Notes under the pieces: model-generated
What the model was told of the DNA's origin: nothing
The model's input: the letters and a program-made list of their open reading frames with translations, nothing else
Databases searched by the model: none
Made by a program: the position numbers and the translations under genes
Assembly: GCA_937883785.1 (NCBI GenBank)
Contig: CALGDE010000149.1
Location: 1 to 41,165 of the forward strand
Length of the DNA: 41,165 bases
Reading direction: 5' to 3'
From: an uncultured cyanobacterium
GTDB lineage: Bacteria > Cyanobacteriota > Cyanobacteriia > CACIAM-69d
In this document: piece after piece, positions 35,175 to 41,165 of the stretch
Numbering within the stretch: the first letter of the stretch is position 1
Layout of the letters: every line of letters starts with the position of its first letter

Positions 35175-36188
35175 ATGTCCACCGCTTCCCCTCCCTTAAC
35201 CCTCGACATCAAACCCATTCAGCTTCCGAAAATGGGCTGTGGCACGTGGGCATGGGGCAATCGCCTGCTGTGGAATTACGACCCCACCATGGACGATGAC
35301 CTGCAACAGGTGTTTAACCTGTGCGTTAACAATGGCGTGACTCTTTTTGACACTGGCGACTCCTATGGCACCGGCAAGCTCAATGGGCGCAGCGAAAGCT
35401 TACTGGGAAAATTCGCCATCACCTACACCGGTGAAAACCACGATGCCCTGTGCCTTGCTACCAAACTTGCTCCTTATCCCTGGCGACTGACGCGCCAGTC
35501 AATCATTGACGCCGCCAACGCTTCCCGCGATCGCATGGGACGTCTGGACTTGGCCCAACTGCACTGGTCCACCGCCAACTATGCCCCCTGGCAAGAGCCG
35601 GCACTGTTAAATGGGCTCTGTGACCTGTACGAGCAGGGCATTATTCGCGGTGTGGGGCTGTCGAATTTTGGACCAAAACGGCTGCGGAAAATGTACCCGA
35701 TTTTTCGCGATCGCCAAATCCCAATTTTGACCTTACAAATTCAATACTCGTTACTGTCCACCTATCCTGTAACCGACTTGGGATTAAAGGAAACCTGTGA
35801 TGAATTGGGAATAAAAATTATCGCGTACAGCCCGCTATGTCTCGGTGTTTTGACCGGCAAGTATAGTGATGACGAGGGCACGAAACCAAGCTATCCCAAG
35901 GGACTGCGTAACCTGCTATTTCGACAGTTAATTCCTAATGCTGAACCGGTGGTCAACTGTCTGCAGGCCATTGCTAAGGAACGCGATAAAACCCCGGCTC
36001 AAATTGCCCTTAATTGGTGCATGGTTAAAGGTACAATTCCGATTCCCGGCGCGAAAAATCTCAAGCAAGCTCAGGATAATCTGGGTGCCACAGGTTGGCT
36101 GTTGGATAACGGCGAAGTGGATGCTCTCGATAAAGCCGCTGCCAGCGTGAGTAAACCTATGGTGCAAAATGTATTTCAGAGCCGCTAA
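35175..36188 (+). CDS. Aldo/keto reductase
   Basis: NADPH-dependent reductase of small carbonyl compounds with a TIM-barrel fold. The 337-residue product (from ATG 35175; GTG 35157 would add six residues) has the active-site tetrad in LFDTGDSYGTG (Asp and Tyr), LATKLAPYPW (Lys) and LAQLHWST (His). GVGLSNFGPKRL and the cofactor-binding end IPIPGAKNLKQAQDNLGA are typical. The specific substrate is unknown. It is divergent from the GTPase gene by about 60 bases and convergent with the next gene. Confidence 0.93.
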   Translation: MSTASPPLTLDIKPIQLPKMGCGTWAWGNRLLWNYDPTMDDDLQQVFNLCVNNGVTLFDTGDSYGTGKLNGRSESLLGKFAITYTGENHDALCLATKLAPYPWRLTRQSIIDAANASRDRMGRLDLAQLHWSTANYAPWQEPALLNGLCDLYEQGIIRGVGLSNFGPKRLRKMYPIFRDRQIPILTLQIQYSLLSTYPVTDLGLKETCDELGIKIIAYSPLCLGVLTGKYSDDEGTKPSYPKGLRNLLFRQLIPNAEPVVNCLQAIAKERDKTPAQIALNWCMVKGTIPIPGAKNLKQAQDNLGATGWLLDNGEVDALDKAAASVSKPMVQNVFQSR

Positions 36189-36307
36189 AGGATGCCTTCA
36201 GACAGGCTATTACCCTAACTACGATTTAACGTGACGATGACTTTCTAACAGATGTATTGACCCTATGCACTGCTCCTAAACTTGATGAGTACGGCTCTTC
36301 GTTAAGC

Positions 36308-39181
36308 TTAATTGGGTAGGGCAATAACTGGCTCCATCAATGTTTCTAAATCTTGGGGATAGGCGATCGCAAATCCCTGAGCATAGTCAATCCCGATAGT
36401 GCGCAAACGCTCAACTACCCGTTCACTTTCCGCGTACTCTGCAATGGTTTCAATGCCCAAAGAATGGGCAATACGATGGCAGCTTTCCACCATTGTTCTA
36501 TCTACTTTATTGGTGGTTATTTCACGCACAAACATGCCGTCAATCTTTAAATAATCCACGGGAAGGGTACGTAAATAAGCCAACGAACTCATGCCACTGC
36601 CAAAGTCATCAAGGGCAAATAAACATCCCAGCGATTTAATTTCCTCAATAAACTTTGTGGCTCGTTGGAGATTGGCGATCGCCATGGTCTCCGTCACTTC
36701 AAAGCAAATCTTACTCGCTGGACTCCCTGGATAACTCAAACACTCTTTTAAAAAGCTGAAAAAGCTCTCACTGCTAAGACTCTCTCCCGACAAATTAATT
36801 GTATAAATGCAATTGTCAGAATGCTTTTCTAACATTGACCAGTAGCGTTTTAGAAAGTTTTTCACTACCCACCGATCAAGATCGGGCATCAGGTTATATC
36901 GCTCGGCGACCGGTAAAAACTGACCTGGGTTAATCAGCTCTCCATCTTCACTAACCATTCGAATTAGCACCTCATAAATGGTTGGATGATCGGCGTGATG
37001 GAGAGGAATAATCTTTTGAGCAAATAAACAAAATCGCTCTTCCACTAATGCTTGGTTGATTTTTACTAGCCAGGATTGCTTACCGTACTGAGTGGCAATA
37101 TCTTCTTGTCTTAAAGTATAAATTTCTAGCTGATTTTTTCCCCCACGCTTGGAGTTGTGGCAAACGGTAGCTCCCACATTTAGAATATTGCCGACGGCTT
37201 TATTGGCTTCGTTCCACTGCACTAAACCAATGTTTGCACTCAAGGTGAAAGCTTGATCTTGCCATACAAATTTATCGCTCTTAATACCGCTGCGAAATTC
37301 ATCAATCATTTCCGTGGCGCGATTTAGGGAACAGAAAGGCAATAAAACGCCAAACTCATCTCCTCCTAGTCGAGCAATGATTTCCGCAGATCGAAAATAA
37401 TGTTTTAAAACTTGACCTGCATAGGATAGAAGCTGATCCCCAGCAACGTAACCAAAAATGCTATTAACTAGGTCTAATTGATCTAAATCCACATAGCAAA
37501 AAATATGATTGTAGGGCGTATCAATATCCTGATTAACTAACTCTTGAAGCTTAATATCTAGTGCTCGATGGTTATACAGTCCTGTGAGTCCGTCATGGGT
37601 GGCCTGCCAAGACAATTCCTGTTCCAGATAATAAGACTGGGTCATATCTCGAAAGGCTAGAACGACGCCCACCGCATTTTGATGGCGATCGCAAATAACA
37701 TTGGCAGAACCATTAACCACCGACTGCTGTCCCGTTTTTGAAACCAGCAAGTGACGCCCTCGCCAACTTTTTAGCCTTGCTTCATTAACTTCTCCCGCAA
37801 TGAGGCAAGGTCGTCGCTCTTCCGTTGTGATGCTGTATAAATTCACCACCTCATTAAGGGGCTGGTGCCATGACTCTTCCTGAGACCACCCTGTGAGCTT
37901 CTCTGCTACTGGATTCAGCGTTTCAATCTTCCCGGTTAGGTCAATGGTGATCACTGCATCACCAATAGAACGTAGGGTGACCTGTGCAAACTCCCGCTCT
38001 TGCGCCAGTGCATTTTCAACGCGGTGTCGGTACGTTAAATCCTGCCCAAGCAAAATCGTACTTTGGTTATCCAGTTGAGAATTAAGCCAAGCTAAATCCA
38101 AAGATTTTCCTGATTCAGTCTTGACTTCAATTTCTCGCCATGTACCTTCTTCATGATGCAATATCTTGGAAAGTTGTTGTTTATTATGGGTCGAATTAGA
38201 GAGGGACTGAAGTTGTATTTCTGTATTGTCTTGCTTAGATGCTTCATCGCCAAATGTATCTTTAAAAAGTTTATTGGCTAAGCTGATTTTTCCATCTTGT
38301 TCATAGACTGCCAACAGCAACGGGACATTATCAAAAATGTTGCGAATAATCTTTTCCCGATACTCCAACTTCTTCTTACTTATGCGCAAAGCAGAAATAT
38401 TAGAAGACGAACCGATCATGATTAGTGGTTCGCCGTTGGTATCTCTTAAAGCAAGACCTCGCCCTGCAAACCAGCCGTAGCTTCCATTAGCTAGTCGGCT
38501 GCGATATTCAATGGAGAAAAAGGATTGCTCACCACTGAGATGTTTATTCAGCGCCTTTAATACGGAGGGGTGATCGCTTGGATAAATACAATTTAGCCAC
38601 GCATCGTAGCTGTCTTCAATTTCATGGGAGTCGTACCCATGTAACTCGCGCCAACGCTGGGACAGCTTGAACGTATTGTCACTTAGATCCCACTCCCACA
38701 GTCCATCGTTGCTACCTTTCAACGCCAAGTCCCAAAAGCGACTTTGGGCTTCAGCCTGAGCTTGCATAACTGTTTTCTGTACAGCGCTCTTGGCTAAGAA
38801 TGCACTTTTAAGGATGCTGCGGCTGCCAACGCCAATTAACCCACTAAAAACCCGTCCAAAGCGCACGAAAATCAGTGAACGATAGGCGGGTAAGCCGATG
38901 ACAATCAGCAAGGTGACAATATCAAGAATGTTCCATGGATTTCTCAAAAATTGCCATGGCTTCTTCCTGTGATTGATGATTTTTAACGCCAAGTCAATAA
39001 CAATTAGGACCACTGTTAAAGCAAAAATCGAGTTGAGCGCTACTCCCCAGGGCAAAATCTTTGGCGCCAGAGATTGCAGTAGTAACAACAATCCATCAAT
39101 AACTAAAAGTATCGTGATCCAGTTCCTCAGTTTTCTTTTGCTGATGAGGTTCTTGATGGACGTTTTGGGTCTTTGTTTCAT
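36308..39181 (-). CDS. Voltage-sensor-like / PAS / GGDEF / EAL signalling protein
   Basis: A 957-residue membrane protein that probably controls cyclic di-GMP. Residues 21-118 form four membrane segments in the order of an ion-channel voltage sensor: S2 VVLIVIDLALKII with an acidic residue, S3 NPWNILDIVTLL with the WN..D signature, and S4-like LIFVRFGRVFSGL with spaced Arg. No pore follows. Three PAS-type regions come next (about 150-260, 280-390, 400-525), then a GGDEF domain with intact RLGGDEF (about residue 606), and an EAL domain whose motif reads EVLIR (about 737), with INLSGE, FEVTET, LDDFGSG, LKIDG, IAEYAE and YAQGF. Both catalytic sites look plausible. hflX lies upstream on the same strand. 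Confidence 0.88.
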   Translation of the reverse strand: MKQRPKTSIKNLISKRKLRNWITILLVIDGLLLLLQSLAPKILPWGVALNSIFALTVVLIVIDLALKIINHRKKPWQFLRNPWNILDIVTLLIVIGLPAYRSLIFVRFGRVFSGLIGVGSRSILKSAFLAKSAVQKTVMQAQAEAQSRFWDLALKGSNDGLWEWDLSDNTFKLSQRWRELHGYDSHEIEDSYDAWLNCIYPSDHPSVLKALNKHLSGEQSFFSIEYRSRLANGSYGWFAGRGLALRDTNGEPLIMIGSSSNISALRISKKKLEYREKIIRNIFDNVPLLLAVYEQDGKISLANKLFKDTFGDEASKQDNTEIQLQSLSNSTHNKQQLSKILHHEEGTWREIEVKTESGKSLDLAWLNSQLDNQSTILLGQDLTYRHRVENALAQEREFAQVTLRSIGDAVITIDLTGKIETLNPVAEKLTGWSQEESWHQPLNEVVNLYSITTEERRPCLIAGEVNEARLKSWRGRHLLVSKTGQQSVVNGSANVICDRHQNAVGVVLAFRDMTQSYYLEQELSWQATHDGLTGLYNHRALDIKLQELVNQDIDTPYNHIFCYVDLDQLDLVNSIFGYVAGDQLLSYAGQVLKHYFRSAEIIARLGGDEFGVLLPFCSLNRATEMIDEFRSGIKSDKFVWQDQAFTLSANIGLVQWNEANKAVGNILNVGATVCHNSKRGGKNQLEIYTLRQEDIATQYGKQSWLVKINQALVEERFCLFAQKIIPLHHADHPTIYEVLIRMVSEDGELINPGQFLPVAERYNLMPDLDRWVVKNFLKRYWSMLEKHSDNCIYTINLSGESLSSESFFSFLKECLSYPGSPASKICFEVTETMAIANLQRATKFIEEIKSLGCLFALDDFGSGMSSLAYLRTLPVDYLKIDGMFVREITTNKVDRTMVESCHRIAHSLGIETIAEYAESERVVERLRTIGIDYAQGFAIAYPQDLETLMEPVIALPN

Positions 39182-39646
39182 GGTGCAGCCTAGGAGAGAG
39201 TGAAAATGAGTGGGGTTTTTAGGAGAAGGTCACTACATGGATAGGCTTGCACTCTGGGTTTCTCGCTTGGCACCTATCCAGAAATACCGTGAAGAAAGAG
39301 TCAAGAATGAAGACACTTAATGGTGAACTTGAGATGACGATTTAAATTGTCAGCGGTTATTTTTCTGGCGTTAATCGTTGAAGGGATAAAAATAGATACA
39401 GAAAATAGATATATGGGTGAAAAACATATGGGTGGATCAAAGCTTGCTCACTTTGCCTGTGTGCTGCTTTTAACGCCAAGTGATTGAGCGGTGATCTGGG
39501 CTTTAAATATAATTATGAGGACCATTGTTGCAAATAAATGGTCCTAAAAAACATGCGAAGTTGAATTTTATTGCCACTACATTCTATTTGCCGTATGCGT
39601 GGTTTTCTCTGTTGTTAAGGGTGATTATGGCTATTTTTCGCTGCGT
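39182..39646. other. Intergenic region between hflX and the GGDEF-EAL gene
   Basis: No gene is supported. It is AT-rich and has three ordered elements: a perfect 9-bp hairpin, AGGACCATT (39518-39526) with AATGGTCCT (39537-39545); a 9-bp inverted repeat, TGGCGTTAA (39366-39374) with TTAACGCCA (39470-39478); and two direct copies of ATATGGGTG (39411-39419 and 39426-39434), 15 bases apart. The promoter of the GGDEF-EAL gene must lie here. Confidence 0.5.
39518..39545 (-). terminator. Hairpin downstream of hflX
   Basis: A perfect 9-bp stem with a ten-base loop, about 100 bases after the hflX stop when read on the minus strand. The sequence that follows on that strand (CATAATTATATTT) is only partly T-rich, so termination is plausible but not certain. 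Confidence 0.45.
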
Positions 39647-41165
39647 CTAGTTTTGTTGGGTGAAGTTTAATAGGCGTTGACGGAGCGTTTTCAGACCCAG
39701 GCGATCGCGAGCGGCAATAAACGCAGCTTCGGGGTAGTCTATCTTCGCCTGGTCAAGGGCGTCACTAGACACGGCGTCAATTTTATTAAAGGTCAGCAAA
39801 CTGGGACCTGGAACCACGTCCATGGTCTCTAAAATTGCGTTTACCGCATCAATTTGATGCACCCAAGCGGGATGGGATAAGTCCACCACATGCAGCAGCG
39901 CGTCTGCATCGGTGACTTCCTCTAAGGTGGCGCGAAAGGCATCGACCAAGGGCGGTGGTAGGTTCTGGATAAACCCTACCGTGTCCACCAGTATAATTTG
40001 CAACGGTTTGTGGGTAACGGGGTCGATGTCCGTTAGGCGTCGCGTGGTGGGGTCCAAAGTGGCGAAGAGCTGGTCCGCTGCGTAAGCTTCAGCATTGGTA
40101 AGGGCGTTAATTAAGGTGGACTTGCCCGCGTTGGTGTAGCCAATAATGGCTACCACCGGCAAATCTTGTTTTTGACGACGTTCCCGTAGTCGGCTCCGGT
40201 GGGCTTGGAGCTGATTAACGTCGCGCTGTAGCTTGGCGATACGTCGCTGAATGGCTCGCCGTTCCGTTTCCAGTTTTGTTTCTCCTGGTCCACGGGTGCC
40301 GATGCCGCCCCCTAGGCGGGACATGGCTTGCCCTCGACCCACCAGGCGTGGCAGTTGATATTCAAGTTGGGCCAACTCCACCTGAAGTTTGCCTTCGCCG
40401 GAGCGGGCTCGCTGGGCAAAAATGTCGAGAATGACTTCGGTGCGATCAACGGCGCGGACCCCCGTGGCGGTTTCCACGTTGCGCGCCTGCACGGGAGATA
40501 GGTCCCGATCAAAAACAATTAGGTTGGCTCCCAGCCGCTGAGCTGCTAGGGCTAAATCTTGCACTTTGCCGCTGCCGATTACCGTTTGGGGATGGGCTCG
40601 CGATCGCCGTTGCAATATCGTTTCAATCACATCGCCGCCCGCTGTATCCACCAAGCGCCCCAGCTCTTCCATGCGCTCGCTAAATTCCAGGTTGGACACC
40701 TCGTCCGTTTGGATCCCCACCAGCAATACCTGCTCCCGGTTCCCTTCCACCTGGCGAGCCACAAACTCCCGGCGGAATTCTTCCTCCAACCCCCCTACAA
40801 AATCCACAAAGTCCCAGGTGTCTAGCTCATCCAGGCTCAAGGACGACAAAATTGTGGTGCCTGTCACGGGACTGTTAGCTTCTTCAACTGCTGTCTCCGC
40901 CGGTTGTTGTGACGAAGCGGCGGACCTATTGCTAAGGGGAGTGTCGTCGATCGTATCAACACGGTCGGAAATTAAGTGGGCGACGTGGGCTGCGGAAACA
41001 TAGCCCGTTGCGCCGCCCCCTCGCCGCTCAAAGCCGCGATCGCTGACGCTGAGGAGCACTAGGGCATCGAGGCGCTGCATCACCAGGGCCGTTAACGTGG
41101 CGGTGTTGGGGGGGCGATCGCCATGTTTAAGCTGGGTGGCCACACAGCGAATGCCCGACAAGCGC
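39647..41165 (-). CDS. hflX: Ribosome-associated GTPase HflX (5' end outside window)
   Basis: HflX rescues and splits stalled or heat-damaged ribosomes. The 505 codons visible run off the right edge: the frame continues upstream of SGIRCVA with Leu and Arg codons, so the first TTG seen is internal and roughly 80-100 N-terminal residues are missing. Present are the N-terminal nucleotide-binding domain (TVIGSGKVQDLALAA, LIVFDRDLSPVQARN, VDRTEVILDIFAQRA), the Gly-rich linker SRLGGGIGTRGPGETKLE, and the G domain with GYTNAGKST, VDTVGFIQNLP and FNKIDA. The long Ser/Thr-rich insert near residues 75-105 is typical of cyanobacterial HflX. Confidence 0.94.
   Translation of the reverse strand, partial: RLSGIRCVATQLKHGDRPPNTATLTALVMQRLDALVLLSVSDRGFERRGGGATGYVSAAHVAHLISDRVDTIDDTPLSNRSAASSQQPAETAVEEANSPVTGTTILSSLSLDELDTWDFVDFVGGLEEEFRREFVARQVEGNREQVLLVGIQTDEVSNLEFSERMEELGRLVDTAGGDVIETILQRRSRAHPQTVIGSGKVQDLALAAQRLGANLIVFDRDLSPVQARNVETATGVRAVDRTEVILDIFAQRARSGEGKLQVELAQLEYQLPRLVGRGQAMSRLGGGIGTRGPGETKLETERRAIQRRIAKLQRDVNQLQAHRSRLRERRQKQDLPVVAIIGYTNAGKSTLINALTNAEAYAADQLFATLDPTTRRLTDIDPVTHKPLQIILVDTVGFIQNLPPPLVDAFRATLEEVTDADALLHVVDLSHPAWVHQIDAVNAILETMDVVPGPSLLTFNKIDAVSSDALDQAKIDYPEAAFIAARDRLGLKTLRQRLLNFTQQN

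Noticed and set aside
38983-39479. 14-bp direct repeat TTTTAACGCCAAGT, once in the GGDEF-EAL gene and once upstream
   Set aside because: One or a few matches of this length are expected by chance in 41 kb, and one copy is plain coding sequence.
1-41165. CRISPR arrays, tRNA and rRNA genes
   Set aside because: I looked through the spacers for regular repeat-spacer units and cloverleaf-type sequences and saw none. A tRNA covariance scan was not possible here.

Overview
The window comes from a cyanobacterial chromosome. The evidence is the dense scatter of GCGATCGC (HIP1) octamers, the cyanobacterial order of a large ribosomal protein cluster that lacks rpsJ, rpsN and rpmD, an alpha subunit of RNA polymerase of cyanobacterial type, and a set of cyanobacterial lineage proteins around it. 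Genus cannot be fixed from the sequence alone.

Layout. 1-1274: the end of an IS1-type insertion sequence (InsA N-terminus, minus strand) abuts a histidine kinase gene that has lost its own start and carries an in-frame TAG. 1419-10448: mostly single genes: mutS, a purine-type phosphoribosyltransferase, a protein with a MshEN/GspE-N-like domain behind a long structured leader, a VanY-type D,D-carboxypeptidase, a secreted protein of unknown function, a tail-anchored TPR-like protein, two GNAT acetyltransferases and an EcsC/DUF697-like membrane protein. 10479-12085: a decayed Uma2-family gene, then a fusion of an effector-associated domain (EAD1) with an FGE-sulfatase/C-type-lectin-fold domain. 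The last 40 codons of the fusion carry the signature of a diversity-generating retroelement (DGR) variable region. 12230-14389: glyS.

14466-32090 is the translation core: rplC-rplD-rplW-rplB-rpsS-rplV-rpsC-rplP-rpmC-rpsQ-rplN-rplX-rplE-rpsH-rplF-rplR-rpsE-rplO-secY-adk-infA, then rpsM-rpsK-rpoA-rplQ-truA, then rplM-rpsI-rpmE-prfA. All are on the plus strand with short gaps or overlaps. The sequence suggests several control points: a long leader with hairpins before rplC, an 11-bp hairpin between rpsE and rplO, a good sigma70-type promoter before rpsM exactly where rpmJ is expected but absent, a terminator-like hairpin between rpoA and rplQ, and a clear terminator between truA and rplM.

32196-41165: a small glycine-zipper protein, a sulfotransferase, a GTPase with a DUF697 membrane domain, an aldo/keto reductase, a very large signalling protein that joins a voltage-sensor-like membrane domain to PAS, GGDEF and EAL domains, and hflX running off the right edge.

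The most unusual content is the candidate DGR target protein (10824-12005), the voltage-sensor/c-di-GMP fusion (36308-39181), and the leader RNA at 5341-5436 with mutually exclusive stems.
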